The notes beneath the pieces are model-generated. The model was given only the letters and a program-made list of their open reading frames with translations. It searched no databases and was not told the origin of the DNA. Below, piece after piece: positions 8,109-16,729 of a stretch of DNA of 64,000 nt. The translations under genes and the position numbers were made by a program. Origin of the DNA: Marinobacterium arenosum. Its GTDB lineage: Bacteria; Pseudomonadota; Gammaproteobacteria; Pseudomonadales; Balneatricaceae. Each line of letters begins with the position of its first letter. Within the stretch, counting starts at the first letter, position 1. The DNA lies in the NCBI RefSeq assembly GCF_019795155.1, contig NZ_JAILYN010000009.1, positions 1-64,000 of the forward strand. The letters run 5' to 3'.

Positions 8109-8648
8109 TTAGCGGTTGCGGTGGATCTCGACGTGGCGGGTCGGGAATTCGCCCCGCTTGCGGTCCTCGAAATAGAACTGCAGGGCATTGCGGATCGTCT
8201 CGAACGCCAATTCGTCCCAGGGGATCTCCGTCTCGTCGAACAGCGCCACCTCCAGCGACTCCTCGCCGACGCCGAATTCGGGGCGGGCCAACTGGGCCAG
8301 GTACAGCATCTGCACCTGGTTGACGTGGGTGATCGAGGTGACGGTATACAACTGCAGCAGTTCGACCTCGGCGCAGGCCTCCTCGCGGGTCTCGCGGCGG
8401 GCGGCGTGCTCGACCGTTTCGCCGTTTTCCATAAAGCCGGCCGGCAGGGTCCAGAAACCGTAGCGCGGTTCGATGGCGCGGCGGCACAGCAGTACCCGGT
8501 CGCCATGCACCGGCAGGCAGCCGGCAACGATATTGGGGTTCTGGTAGTGGATGGTGTTGCAGGCGCTGCAGACGTGGCGGGGCCGGTTGTCGCCCTCGGG
8601 GATCATCAGCTCGACCTGGCTACCGCACTGGCTGCAGAATTTCATCAT
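8109..8648 (-). CDS. Nudix hydrolase with N-terminal zinc ribbon
   Basis: A 179-residue protein. An N-terminal zinc ribbon (C5, C8, C27, C30) is followed by a Nudix domain whose box is canonical (GFMENGETVEHAARRETREE then ACAEV). This two-part layout matches zf-NUDIX proteins, some of which hydrolyse NADH or related dinucleotides; the exact substrate is unknown. The start is ATG at 8648 (or 8645) with an AAAGGAT-type binding site upstream. The gene is isolated: repeats and the gene-poor interval lie downstream, and the MITE inserted only about 14 bp upstream of the start codon, so the MITE may carry or displace its promoter. Confidence 0.85.
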   Translation of the reverse strand: MMKFCSQCGSQVELMIPEGDNRPRHVCSACNTIHYQNPNIVAGCLPVHGDRVLLCRRAIEPRYGFWTLPAGFMENGETVEHAARRETREEACAEVELLQLYTVTSITHVNQVQMLYLAQLARPEFGVGEESLEVALFDETEIPWDELAFETIRNALQFYFEDRKRGEFPTRHVEIHRNR

Positions 8649-8661
8649 CTATCCTTTCTAA

Positions 8662-8926
8662 GAGCCTGTTCACGATCTTTTGCCTGCTGCGACGGAGGCT
8701 CTTTTCGCGCAGTGCAAGAAACGAGGAGCGTAGTGTACTTGCTGTACATAAGGGACGAGTGACGCAGCAATGCGCGAAAAGAGCCCCGTCCCTTCGGGTT
8801 GTGCCGCAAAAAGCACCATACGGCGTTGCTCGACGCTCATTTAGAGTAACTAAACGTCGCATCTCGTGCCTTGCCTGGCGCTCTTTGCGGCGACAACGCA
8901 ATTGGCACAAGATCGTGAACAGGCTC
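8662..8926. mobile_element. MITE with IS5-like terminal inverted repeats
   Basis: The element is 265 bp. Left end GAGCCTGTTCACGATCTTTT and the reverse complement of the right end GAGCCTGTTCACGATCTTGT match over about 25 bp with one difference. TAA directly flanks both ends (8659-8661 and 8927-8929), the 3-bp TNA type of target duplication reported for IS5-family elements. An internal inverted repeat, GGCTCTTTTCGCGCA, lies at about 8697 and again inverted near 8772. There is no transposase gene, so it would need one in trans. Confidence 0.85.
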
Positions 8927-9100
8927 TAAGGCGTTTGCGGCGGGCCCGTTGCTGGCAGGGTTTGCCCGGTCGTTGCCCGCCCCTGCCATTGTAGAGTCAG
9001 CCACGGCTCGACAACAAGTAACACGGACTGACCATTCGGCGCTCAACTTTTCGCCAGACCCTAGGTATGATCAGGTAAGTTCAGTAGTTAAATCAGAGAT

Positions 9101-9700
9101 ATGATTCGCCAACTCAGAGAACGCGTACAACAACATCAGCCGATCCGCTTTCGCAGCGACGGTCAGAAAGCCGGCGTGCTGGTGGCGCTGACTGATCACC
9201 CCGTCGATCCCGAAGTGATCCTGACCCGCCGTGCCGCCAAGCTGTCCACCCACAGTGGCGAGGTGGCGTTTCCCGGCGGCAAGCATGATGAGACCGACCC
9301 CGACCTGCTCTATACCGCGTTGCGGGAGGCCCAGGAGGAGGTCGGCCTGGCGCCGGAGCTGGTCGAGGTACTTGGTCCGCTCGGCCAGGTAATGTCCAAG
9401 CACCGCCTGCAGGTGACCCCCTATGTCGGTATCGTGCCGCAGCAGGTGGAGCTGGAGCCGAATCCCGGCGAACTGGATGCGGTGTTCCGGGTGCCGGTCA
9501 GCTTCTTCCTGGAACAGCAGCATTTTCGCACCCACAGTATCCGCTCCAATGGGCTGATACATGAAGTTCCCGCCTGGCGCTATGAGGAGTTCCTGATCTG
9601 GGGGCTGACCGCCTATGTGCTGGGCGAGCTGATGAACCTGGCGTTCGACGCCCGGATACCGCTGCGGGCGCGGCCCGAACATCGTGACTTGGCGGGCTGA
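9101..9700 (+). CDS. nudL: CoA pyrophosphatase, Nudix family (NudL-like)
   Basis: A 199-residue Nudix hydrolase. Upstream of the Nudix box it carries the subgroup signature (LTRRAAKLSTHSGEVAFPGG, residues about 40-60) diagnostic of coenzyme A diphosphatases. The box continues as GGKHDETDPDLLYTALREAQ then EEVGL, with catalytic glutamates intact. The predicted reaction cleaves CoA to 4'-phosphopantetheine and 3',5'-ADP. The gene starts a short + strand run with the gamma carbonic anhydrase and two small proteins. The binding site before the ATG is weak (AATCAGAGAT). Confidence 0.88.
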   Translation: MIRQLRERVQQHQPIRFRSDGQKAGVLVALTDHPVDPEVILTRRAAKLSTHSGEVAFPGGKHDETDPDLLYTALREAQEEVGLAPELVEVLGPLGQVMSKHRLQVTPYVGIVPQQVELEPNPGELDAVFRVPVSFFLEQQHFRTHSIRSNGLIHEVPAWRYEEFLIWGLTAYVLGELMNLAFDARIPLRARPEHRDLAG

Positions 9701-9745
9701 GCCCCTGCCGGCGCGCGCAACAGGATAACGGAAGGAGAGGCAGCG

Positions 9746-10270
9746 ATGCTGTATTCATTGGAGGAGCGGCGGGTCGAGCTGCTCGGCAGCGAGCATTACG
9801 TGGCCGACAACGCCACGGTGATCGGCTCGGTTCAGCTGCACGATCGCAGCAGTGTCTGGTTCAACGTGGTGATCCGCGGCGATAACGACCTGATCGTCAT
9901 CGGCGAGGGCAGCAACGTGCAGGACAGTGCGGTACTGCATACCGACCCCGGTTTTCCGCTGACCCTGGGCCGTGACGTGACCATCGGCCACCAGGCGATG
10001 CTGCACGGCTGTACGGTCGGTGACGGCTCGCTGATCGGTATCGGTGCGGTGGTATTGAACGGCGCCCGTATCGGCAAGGGTTGCCTGATCGGCGCCAACG
10101 CGCTGATCCCGGAGGGGATGGAGGTGCCGGACGGTTCGCTGGTGGTCGGCTCGCCCGGCAAGGTCAAGCGCACCCTGAGCGACGAGCAGCGGCAGGGCTT
10201 GATCGACAACGCCTATCACTATGTCGAGAATATGCGCCGCTATAACCGCGGTTTCCAGATTCAGGAGTAA
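9746..10270 (+). CDS. Gamma-class carbonic anhydrase family protein (YrdA/PaaY-like)
   Basis: A 174-residue left-handed beta-helix protein built from hexapeptide repeats (for example [40 protein letters not shown]). Zinc-ligand histidines of the family are seen in the TDPG-preceding LHTDP, in IGHQAML and in [10 protein letters not shown]. Homologues bind zinc as trimers; some are carbonic anhydrases, others (PaaY, CaiE) thioesterases or have unknown function. A strong GGAAGGAGAGG precedes the ATG at 9746. It is 45 bp after nudL and 3 bp before the DUF1289 gene, so an operon is likely. Confidence 0.88.
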   Translation: MLYSLEERRVELLGSEHYVADNATVIGSVQLHDRSSVWFNVVIRGDNDLIVIGEGSNVQDSAVLHTDPGFPLTLGRDVTIGHQAMLHGCTVGDGSLIGIGAVVLNGARIGKGCLIGANALIPEGMEVPDGSLVVGSPGKVKRTLSDEQRQGLIDNAYHYVENMRRYNRGFQIQE

Positions 10271-10273
10271 TGG

Positions 10274-10456
10274 GTGAACGAACAACCGGTCCGCAGTCCC
10301 TGCGTCAGCGTCTGTGCGCTGGATGAGAATGATATCTGCATCGCCTGCCACCGCAGCGGCATCGAGATCGCAGAATGGGGCGTGCTCAGTAATGAACAGA
10401 AGCGCGACGTGATGCGCAAGGTGGCCCGTTGCGAACGGGGTGAGGAGGTGCGTTGA
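10274..10456 (+). CDS. DUF1289 family small cysteine protein
   Basis: A 60-residue protein with the four-cysteine pattern of DUF1289 (C10, C14, C22, C25: SPCVSVCALDENDICIACHR) and the following WGVLSNEQKRDVM helix. Such proteins are common in proteobacteria, probably bind a metal, and have no established function. The start is GTG at 10274, 7 bases after CAGGAG; an ATG at 10270 is in a different frame. The stop overlaps the next start as TGATG. Confidence 0.85.
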   Translation: MNEQPVRSPCVSVCALDENDICIACHRSGIEIAEWGVLSNEQKRDVMRKVARCERGEEVR

Positions 10457-10785
10457 TGCACGTGATGATCGATCTCTGCGTGGTGCCGATCGGCGTCGGC
10501 CTGTCGGTGTCCGAGCATGTCGCCGCCTGCCAGCGGGTGTTCGAGGAAGCCGGCCTGGCGCACCAGATGCATGCCTACGGCACCAATGTCGAGGGTGACT
10601 GGGATGCGGTGTTTGCGGCGGTCAAGCGCTGCCACGAGGTGGTGCATCAGATGGGCGCCGCGCGGATCAGCAGCTCGATGCGGATCGGTACCCGCACCGA
10701 CCGCGAACAGAACATGGCCGACAAGGTACGTAGTGTCGAACAGAAGCTGGGCCGCAAGGTGCCGGACGACACCTATATGCCTTAA
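10456..10785 (+). CDS. MTH1187/YkoF-like thiamine-binding domain protein (UPF0045)
   Basis: A 109-residue protein (MHVMIDLCVVPIGVGLSVSE ... RIGTRTDREQNMADKV). The N-terminal strand, the central NVEGDWDAVFAAVKRCHEVV helix and the SSMRIGTR motif match the DUF77/UPF0045 ferredoxin-like fold, whose members bind thiamine or its pyrimidine moiety. Its exact role is not settled. The ATG overlaps the DUF1289 stop, and GAGGAGG lies upstream, so this is the last gene of the four-gene run. Confidence 0.82.
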   Translation: MHVMIDLCVVPIGVGLSVSEHVAACQRVFEEAGLAHQMHAYGTNVEGDWDAVFAAVKRCHEVVHQMGAARISSSMRIGTRTDREQNMADKVRSVEQKLGRKVPDDTYMP

Positions 10786-10789
10786 GTAA

Positions 10790-10875
10790 GACGGGAGTTT
10801 ACAGTTGTACGTTAACAGTGGCTCGGTAAGGCTCGCTACTGTCAATTTCCAACTGTCAACTCACCACTGTTAACT
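10790..10875. repeat. Degenerate heptamer repeat with 11-bp inverted repeat
   Basis: After the UPF0045 stop the sequence falls into 7-base steps of the form xAACTxx (CAACTGT, CAACTCA, CCACTGT, TAACTCA). The perfect inverted pair GTTAACAGTGG (10811-10821) and CCACTGTTAAC (10864-10874) could form a hairpin between the convergent genes. The same units recur after cpdA and after the DUF1566 gene. Confidence 0.6.
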
Positions 10876-10888
10876 CATAACTTTTCCG

Positions 10889-12169
10889 TCAATCTTCCTC
10901 GTCGGCGCCGGCCGATTCCAGCACCGTGATCCGTACGGTCTTGATCAGGTTGTCGTTGATCTGCAGGGTTTCGATCCGGTAGTTGTCCAGCTGCAGGCAG
11001 ACGTTGGCGTCCGGGATCGCTTCCAGGGTTTCGGTGATCAGGCCGTTAAGGGTTTTCGGGCCGTCGGTCGGCAGCTGCCAGTCCTGGGCCTTATTGACTT
11101 CGCGGATATAGGCGCTGCCGTCGATAAAGTAGCTACCATCCTCCTGCGGATGGATCCCCTGGCTGTCTTCGCGGTTCTGCGCCGACAGTTCGCCGACGAT
11201 CTCCTCTAGAATATCTTCCAGGGTGACGATGCCGAGGATGTCGCCGTACTCGTCGACCACCAGTCCCATGCGGCGACTCTGCTTCTGGAAATTGAGCAGC
11301 TGGGTCTGCAGCGGGGTGCTCTCCGGCACGAAATAGGGCTCTCGGATCACCTGCATGATTGCCGCCTTGGTGACCTTGCCGGTATGGAAAATCTGCGCCA
11401 GGTTGCGCATGTGCAGCAGGCCGACCACCTTGTTCAGGTCGCCTTGGTAGACCGGTAGGCGGGTGTGATCCGACGCGCCGAGCTGCTGGATGATGGTGTC
11501 GATATCATCTTCCAGGTCGATACCGAACACCTCATTACGCGGGATCATGATGTCTTTAACGGTCACCTCGGACAGCTCCAGTACGCCGAGCAGCATCGAC
11601 TGGTTGGTCTGCGGCAGCAGCGCGCCGGCCTCGTTAACCAGGGTGCGCAGCTCTTCGGTGCTGAGGTGGTGGCTGTTGCCCTCGTTGACCTTGACGCCGA
11701 ACAGCCGCAACAGGCTATTGGTGATGCCGTTGACGATCCAGACCAGCGGATAGCTCAGTTTCAACAGCGGCTGCAGCAGGAAGCTGGCCGGAAAGGCGAT
11801 CCGTTCCGGATGCAGTGCTGCCAGGGTTTTCGGGGTGACCTCGGCGAATACCAGGATCACCAGGGTCAGCGCCGCGGTGGCGATGGCGATACCGGCGTCG
11901 CCCCATAGGCGAACCGCCAGTACGGTGGCGATCGAGGTGGCCAGGATATTGACGAAGTTGTTGCCGATCAGGATCACGCCGATCAGCCGGTCCGGGCGCT
12001 CCAGCAGTTTGCTGGCCTTGCGGGCGCCACGGTGCTTTTTCTTAACCAGATGCCGCAACCGGTAGCGGTTCAGCGACATCATGCCGGTCTCGGAACTGGA
12101 GAAGAAAGCGGAACAGAATATAAGGAAACAGAGAATGCCTGATAACAGGCCTATCGATGCGTCTTCCAA
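10889..12169 (-). CDS. CNNM/CorC (HlyC) family transporter, YfjD-like
   Basis: A 426-residue protein: DUF21/CNNM membrane domain at about residues 1-190 (FSSSETGMMSLNRYRL near the start), a CBS pair at about 205-325 (IMIPRNEVFGIDLEDD; VVDEYGDILGIVTLEDILEE) and a CorC_HlyC C-terminal domain at about 340-420. Homologues are linked to magnesium/cobalt efflux. The start is a TTG at 12169 with AAGG about 10 bases upstream; no nearby ATG keeps the conserved N terminus. It forms, with the zinc ribbon protein and ypjD, a minus-strand group divergent from ffh, an arrangement conserved in many gammaproteobacteria. Confidence 0.9.
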   Translation of the reverse strand: MEDASIGLLSGILCFLIFCSAFFSSSETGMMSLNRYRLRHLVKKKHRGARKASKLLERPDRLIGVILIGNNFVNILATSIATVLAVRLWGDAGIAIATAALTLVILVFAEVTPKTLAALHPERIAFPASFLLQPLLKLSYPLVWIVNGITNSLLRLFGVKVNEGNSHHLSTEELRTLVNEAGALLPQTNQSMLLGVLELSEVTVKDIMIPRNEVFGIDLEDDIDTIIQQLGASDHTRLPVYQGDLNKVVGLLHMRNLAQIFHTGKVTKAAIMQVIREPYFVPESTPLQTQLLNFQKQSRRMGLVVDEYGDILGIVTLEDILEEIVGELSAQNREDSQGIHPQEDGSYFIDGSAYIREVNKAQDWQLPTDGPKTLNGLITETLEAIPDANVCLQLDNYRIETLQINDNLIKTVRITVLESAGADEED

Positions 12170-12273
12170 GACAAGTGAACCTTAAGATATGGGCGAGTTG
12201 GCATTTTTAATTGCACCTGGGGCCCTGTCAAGGGAAACGCTCAAGGGGCGTGCCGTGCTGATCATCTCCGGCT

Positions 12274-12528
12274 TCAGTTGAGCGGACAGCTACCGCCGCC
12301 GCAGCGGGCGCCCATCTGGCAGGGGCGGTTGTTGTCGCCCAGGCTGCCGCTACGCACGACCTGGCCGCCGGTGGCCAGCTTCTCGACCGGACTGTCCGGC
12401 GGCGTATCGCCCACCTCCAGTCCGGCCTGTTCGCACAGTTCACCCCAGCTACTGAGTTGTTCGCTGATGCGGTGACGGACCTCTACCACCCGGTTGTTGG
12501 TCGGACAGCGGTAATCGTAGGTCGGCAT
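12274..12528 (-). CDS. FmdB-like small zinc ribbon protein (degenerate)
   Basis: An 84-residue protein starting MPTYDYRCPTNNRVVEVRHR, the characteristic opening of FmdB-type putative regulators. The usual second cysteine of the first knuckle is replaced (CPTN rather than CxxC), and remaining cysteines lie at the C terminus (RPCQMGARCGGGSCPLN). It therefore seems a divergent zinc ribbon, or binds metal differently. It begins 16 bp after the ypjD stop on the same strand and is probably cotranscribed with it. Function is unknown. Confidence 0.65.
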   Translation of the reverse strand: MPTYDYRCPTNNRVVEVRHRISEQLSSWGELCEQAGLEVGDTPPDSPVEKLATGGQVVRSGSLGDNNRPCQMGARCGGGSCPLN

Positions 12529-12544
12529 GGCAGGTCTGCTCCGG

Positions 12545-13339
12545 TTATTGGCTGCGCAAGAACAGTTCCAGCACGATCTTGGAACCGAAAAAAGCCAGCG
12601 CCAGGGTGGCGAAGCCGCCGATGGTCCAGCGGACAGCGGTGCGGCTACGCCAGCCGAACAGCGTGCGACCGGCCAACAGTACCGCGTACAACACCCAGGC
12701 AATCAATGACAGTACGGTCTTGTGCAGCAGGTGCTGGGCAAAGAAATCCTCGAAGAACAGGAAGCCGGTCAGCAGTGCGCCGGTCAGCAGCGCCAGGCCG
12801 GTGCCGAGCATCTCGAACAGCAGCTGTTCCATGGTCTGCAGCGGCGGCAGGGTAGCCACCAGGCCACGGGTGTGGTGATGCTTCAGCGCCCGTTCCTGCT
12901 GTTGCAGCAACAATGATTGGAGCACCGCGATGGTGAAGATGCTGTAGGCCAGGATCGACAGCAGGATGTGACTGATCACCCCGGCGCTGTAGGGTTTGGC
13001 AGCGCCGCTTTCCGGTATCAGCAGGTCGACCAGGGCGGTTGCTGCGGCCATCGGGAACACCCCCAGGTAGAGGTTGTCGATCGGTTGGCGCAGGCTGCTG
13101 AGCAATACCATGCCGGCGACCAGCCAGCCGATCAGCGAGGCCACGTTGAACAGGCCGAGATCGAGCCCACCCTGATGGTGTAACTGGAGATAAAGGCACA
13201 GGGTGTGCGACAGCCAGCCGATCGCGCCCAGCCATTTGGTGGTCTGCGACTGTGGCCGGGAGTTTTGCAGAATCTGCCATTGCATGCCGGTGGCAATCAG
13301 ATAACAGGCCACTGCCAGCAGGGTAAAAAACGTCAGCAT
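12545..13339 (-). CDS. ypjD: Cytochrome c assembly (CcsA/YpjD) family membrane protein
   Basis: A 264-residue protein with about eight membrane segments and the CcsA/CcmC-type central region (SHILLSILAYSIFTIAVLQS), whose histidines may contact haem. It matches YpjD, which sits beside ffh in E. coli as here. The family is related to haem-handling proteins of cytochrome c maturation, but a role for YpjD is not proven. ATG at 13339 has GGAGG four bases upstream; the much longer open frame that continues past it lies antisense to ffh and is not coding. Confidence 0.88.
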   Translation of the reverse strand: MLTFFTLLAVACYLIATGMQWQILQNSRPQSQTTKWLGAIGWLSHTLCLYLQLHHQGGLDLGLFNVASLIGWLVAGMVLLSSLRQPIDNLYLGVFPMAAATALVDLLIPESGAAKPYSAGVISHILLSILAYSIFTIAVLQSLLLQQQERALKHHHTRGLVATLPPLQTMEQLLFEMLGTGLALLTGALLTGFLFFEDFFAQHLLHKTVLSLIAWVLYAVLLAGRTLFGWRSRTAVRWTIGGFATLALAFFGSKIVLELFLRSQ

Positions 13340-13457
13340 TGATCCTCCAGAGCCCGTGGTCCGTGCGGCCGGGCCGATTCCTGAGCGGCCTAGTGTGGCA
13401 TATTTCGCTGGGGCGTGGAATGGGCCGGCGGCGCTGTGAGTGGAACCGGTGCTGTTG

Positions 13458-13463
13458 TATACT
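13458..13463 (+). promoter_or_regulatory. Candidate -10 element of ffh
   Basis: TATACT lies 75 bp upstream of the ffh start in the ypjD-ffh divergent interval. No good -35 is seen at 16-18 bp, so support is limited to the -10 match and position. Confidence 0.35.
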
Positions 13464-13537
13464 GTCGCGTTATTCCGAACCATTCTCAGGCCCGGCAGCG
13501 CCTTCGCGCCATTCGGGGCAATCAGCAGAGAGTACGC

Positions 13538-14965
13538 ATGTTTGAGAATCTTACCGAACGGTTGACGCAGACGCTGCGCTCCGTGACCGGTCAGGCCAAA
13601 CTGACTGAAGACAATATCAAGGGAACCCTGCGCGAAGTGCGCATGGCACTGCTGGAAGCCGATGTGGCGTTGCCGGTGGTGAAGGAGTTCGTCAACAGCG
13701 TCAAGGAACGTGCTGTCGGCCAGGAGGTCAGCAAGAGCCTGACGCCGGGCCAGGTGTTCGTCAAGATCGTCAACGAAGAGATGGTCAAGGTGATGGGCGA
13801 GGCCAACGAGGAGTTGGATCTGTCCGCCCAGCCGCCGGCGGTGGTGATGATGGCCGGCCTGCAGGGTGCCGGTAAGACCACCTCCGTGGCCAAGCTGTCG
13901 CGTTTCCTGCGCGAGCGCAAGAAGAAGAAGGTGCTGGTGGTGTCGGCCGACATTTACCGGCCGGCGGCGATCAAGCAGCTGGAGACCCTGGCGGCCGAGG
14001 TCGAGGTCGATTTCTTCCCGTCCAGCGCCGATCAGGATCCAGTCGATATCGTCAACGGCGCCATTAAGCACGCCCGTATCCAGCACCACGACGTGCTGCT
14101 GGTCGATACCGCCGGCCGTCTGCATGTCGACAGCGACATGATGGACGAGATCAAGCGGCTGCATCAGGCGGTCAAGCCGGTCGAGACCCTGTTCGTGGTC
14201 GACTCCATGACCGGCCAGGACGCCGCCAACACCGCCCGTGCCTTCAACGATGTATTGCCGCTGACCGGTGTGATCCTGACCAAGGCGGACGGCGATGCCC
14301 GTGGCGGTGCCGCGCTGTCGGTGCGCCATATCACCGGCAAGCCGATCAAGTTCATCGGTGTCGGCGAGAAGGTCGACGCACTGGAACCGTTCCATCCGGA
14401 CCGTGTCGCCTCGCGGATTCTCGGCATGGGCGACGTGCTGTCGTTGATCGAGGAAGCGGAACGCAAGATCGATCAGCAGAAAGCGGAGAAATTCGCCAAG
14501 AAGATCCAGAAGGGCAAGGGCTTCGACCTGGAAGACTTCCGCGAACAGATCCAGCAGATGAAGAACATGGGCGGCATGATGGGGCTGCTGGACAAGCTGC
14601 CCGGCATGGGTCAGCTGGCCGAGGCGGCCCAGTCGGCCAACGCCGAGAAGGGGATCGTCCAGATGGAGGCGATCATCAACTCGATGACCCCGAAGGAGCG
14701 TCGCAACCCGGATATCATCAGCGGTTCGCGCAAGAAGCGTATCGCCAAAGGGTCCGGCACCCAGATCCAGGACGTCAACCGCCTGCTCAAGCAGCACAAG
14801 CAGATGTCGAAGATGATGAAGAAGTTCTCCGGCAAGGGTGGCATGAGCAAGATGATGCGCGGTATGAAGGGAATGTTGCCGCCGGGCATGGGCGGCGGTA
14901 TGGGCGGGCCGGGCGGTGGTCTGCCGCCGGGCATGGGCGGTGGCGGCTTCCCGTTCAAGAAATAG
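13538..14965 (+). CDS. ffh: Signal recognition particle protein Ffh (SRP54)
   Basis: A 475-residue GTPase that, with 4.5S RNA, delivers nascent membrane proteins to FtsY. In order: helical N domain (about 1-90), G domain with P-loop GLQGAGKTT near residue 107, DTAGR and TKADGDARGG, then the methionine-rich M domain (from about 325: FREQIQQMKNMGGMMGLLD) that binds signal peptides and RNA. The tail is unusually rich in glycine, methionine and proline (MGGGMGGPGGGLPPGMGGGG), longer than in E. coli. ATG at 13538 opens the conserved MFENLTERL sequence. Confidence 0.97.
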   Translation: MFENLTERLTQTLRSVTGQAKLTEDNIKGTLREVRMALLEADVALPVVKEFVNSVKERAVGQEVSKSLTPGQVFVKIVNEEMVKVMGEANEELDLSAQPPAVVMMAGLQGAGKTTSVAKLSRFLRERKKKKVLVVSADIYRPAAIKQLETLAAEVEVDFFPSSADQDPVDIVNGAIKHARIQHHDVLLVDTAGRLHVDSDMMDEIKRLHQAVKPVETLFVVDSMTGQDAANTARAFNDVLPLTGVILTKADGDARGGAALSVRHITGKPIKFIGVGEKVDALEPFHPDRVASRILGMGDVLSLIEEAERKIDQQKAEKFAKKIQKGKGFDLEDFREQIQQMKNMGGMMGLLDKLPGMGQLAEAAQSANAEKGIVQMEAIINSMTPKERRNPDIISGSRKKRIAKGSGTQIQDVNRLLKQHKQMSKMMKKFSGKGGMSKMMRGMKGMLPPGMGGGMGGPGGGLPPGMGGGGFPFKK

Positions 14966-15014
14966 CAGCCAATCGGCCAATATCTGGCTAGGTTTTGGTC
15001 GGAATAGGCTTCTA

Positions 15015-15054
15015 AAGGGCGGCGGATTCGCGTAGAATTGCCGCCCTTGATTTT
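15015..15054 (+). terminator. Hairpin between ffh and rpsP, with rpsP promoter -10 in the loop
   Basis: AAGGGCGGC (15015-15023) pairs perfectly with GCCGCCCTT (15040-15048), followed by GATTTTATT. It could end ffh transcription. The loop contains TAGAAT (15033-15038) followed by a GC-rich stretch, which looks like a -10 with stringent-type discriminator for the ribosomal protein operon, so the hairpin may be incidental to that promoter. Confidence 0.45.
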
Positions 15055-15151
15055 ATTCGGCCCGTTTCGGGGCAGGTCTCAGGGCCGTCCCCGGTACGGT
15101 AATTCAAACAGTGGGCGATGCCAAAACCCACTCAATAAAGGGATCTAACGC

Positions 15152-15403
15152 ATGGTAACTATTCGTTTGTCTCGTGGCGGCGCTAAAAAGCGTCCTTTCT
15201 ATCACATCACCGTAGCTGACTCACGTAACGCGCGTGACGGTCGCTTTATTGAGCGTGTGGGTTTCTTCAACCCGCTGGCTCGTGGTCAGGAAGAGCGTCT
15301 GCGCCTGAGCCTGGAACGTGTTGAGTTCTGGCAGGGCAAAGGTGCTCAGCTGTCTGACCGTGTCGCTGACCTGGTTAAACAGGCTAAGAAAGCAGCTCAG
15401 TAA
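15152..15403 (+). CDS. rpsP: 30S ribosomal protein S16
   Basis: An 83-residue protein with the S16 opening [19 protein letters not shown] and the conserved [20 protein letters not shown] core. It is the first gene of the rpsP-rimM-trmD-rplS operon in its usual order. Codon choice shifts toward A/T-ending translation-optimised codons relative to flanking genes (for example CGT, GCT, GGT), as expected for a highly expressed gene. A 180-bp leader precedes it. Confidence 0.97.
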   Translation: MVTIRLSRGGAKKRPFYHITVADSRNARDGRFIERVGFFNPLARGQEERLRLSLERVEFWQGKGAQLSDRVADLVKQAKKAAQ

Positions 15404-15420
15404 GTGGTGCGGGTCGGGAT

Positions 15421-15954
15421 ATGAGTGATATGTCTTCGGATAAATTGACTGTTCTGGGTCGTATCACCGCCGTCTATGGCATCAAGGGGTGGGTGAAGGT
15501 CTTCTCGCACACCCAGCCGATGGAAAATATCCTGGACTATTCGCCGTGGTTGCTGAACCTCGATGGCCGCTGGACGGAAGTCAAGCTGGCTGAGGGCAAG
15601 CGTCATGGCAAGGGCATCATCGTCAGGCTGGCCGGTGTGGACGATCGCGATCAGGCGCGCAAATACTGCAACCTGGATATCGCGGTTGAACAGAGCCGTC
15701 TTCCGGAACTGGAAGAGGGCGACTACTACTGGAGCCAGCTGGAAAAACTGAGCGTTTACACCCTGTCCGGCGAATTGCTGGGCAAGGTGCATCACCTGAT
15801 TGAAACCGGCTCGAATGATGTGCTGGTGGTTAGAAAGTGTGCAGGCAGCATCGACAAGCGCGAGCGTCTGATCCCCTATCTGCCTGATCAGGTGATCAAA
15901 GAAATTGACTTGGAAGCAGGTACCCTGCGGGTCGATTGGGACCCGGAGTTCTGA
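15421..15954 (+). CDS. rimM: Ribosome maturation factor RimM
   Basis: A 177-residue protein with the N-terminal RimM beta barrel (VLGRITAVYGIKGWVKVFSH) and a C-terminal PRC barrel (EGDYYWSQLEKLSVYTLSGE to the IPYLPDQVIKEIDLEAGTLR segment). It assists 30S head assembly and binds S19. ATG at 15421 is 18 bp after the rpsP stop; an alternative ATG lies at 15430. The 3-bp gap to trmD supports translational coupling. Confidence 0.95.
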   Translation: MSDMSSDKLTVLGRITAVYGIKGWVKVFSHTQPMENILDYSPWLLNLDGRWTEVKLAEGKRHGKGIIVRLAGVDDRDQARKYCNLDIAVEQSRLPELEEGDYYWSQLEKLSVYTLSGELLGKVHHLIETGSNDVLVVRKCAGSIDKRERLIPYLPDQVIKEIDLEAGTLRVDWDPEF

Positions 15955-15957
15955 ACC

Positions 15958-16707
15958 GTGTGGTTCGGTGTGGTGACACTGTTCCCGGAGATGTTCGAAG
16001 CGATCAAAAGCTACGGCGTCACCGGACGGGCAGTTCGCAACGAGCTGGTTGCGATCGAGAGCTGGAATCCGCGCGATTTCACTCTGGATAAACACCGCAC
16101 CGTCGACGACCGGCCGTACGGCGGCGGTCCCGGCATGCTGATGAAGGTGCAGCCGTTGCGCGATGCCATTCATGCAGCGAAGCAGGCCGCGGGCGGCGAT
16201 GCCAAAGTGATCTATCTGTCACCGCAAGGTCGCAAGCTGGATCACGCCGGCGTTCAGGAACTGGCAGGGCATAGCAAACTGATTCTGGTCGCCGGGCGCT
16301 ACGAAGGTATCGACGAGCGCCTGATCGAGACCGAGATCGATGAGGAGTGGTCCCTCGGGGACTTTGTGCTGAGCGGCGGCGAGCTGCCGGCGATGACTCT
16401 GATCGATTCCGTCTCCCGGCTGGTTCCCGGCGTACTCGGGCACCAGGATTCGGCGGCGGAGGATTCGTTTTGCGAAGGCTTGCTGGACTGTCCGCACTAC
16501 ACCAGGCCGGAACAGTTCGACGGCATGCAGGTACCTGATGTACTGCTGAGCGGCAACCACGAACAGATCAGGCGCTGGCGCCTGAAGCAACAGTTGGGGC
16601 GGACCTGGCAACGCCGGCCGGACCTGCTGGAAAACGTGGAACTGACAGCCGAGCAGCAGGCTTTGTTAACCGAATATATCCGCGAGACCGAGACGTCTGG
16701 CGGCTAA
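15958..16707 (+). CDS. trmD: tRNA (guanine-N1-)-methyltransferase TrmD
   Basis: A 249-residue SPOUT methyltransferase that forms m1G37 in tRNAs and prevents frameshifting. The start is GTG at 15958 (reading [13 protein letters not shown]), matching the family N terminus. The knotted SAM-binding site is seen in [15 protein letters not shown] and [17 protein letters not shown] near the middle, followed by the tRNA-binding C-terminal domain ([19 protein letters not shown]). It is the third gene of the ribosomal operon. Confidence 0.96.
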   Translation: MWFGVVTLFPEMFEAIKSYGVTGRAVRNELVAIESWNPRDFTLDKHRTVDDRPYGGGPGMLMKVQPLRDAIHAAKQAAGGDAKVIYLSPQGRKLDHAGVQELAGHSKLILVAGRYEGIDERLIETEIDEEWSLGDFVLSGGELPAMTLIDSVSRLVPGVLGHQDSAAEDSFCEGLLDCPHYTRPEQFDGMQVPDVLLSGNHEQIRRWRLKQQLGRTWQRRPDLLENVELTAEQQALLTEYIRETETSGG

Positions 16708-16729
16708 ATACTAGGATTAGGAGCGAGCG

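Noticed and set aside
13340-14980. Long open minus-strand frame continuing from ypjD across ffh
   Set aside because: It is antisense to the well-conserved ffh gene and arises from GC-rich codon structure; ypjD has its own ATG and GGAGG at 13339.
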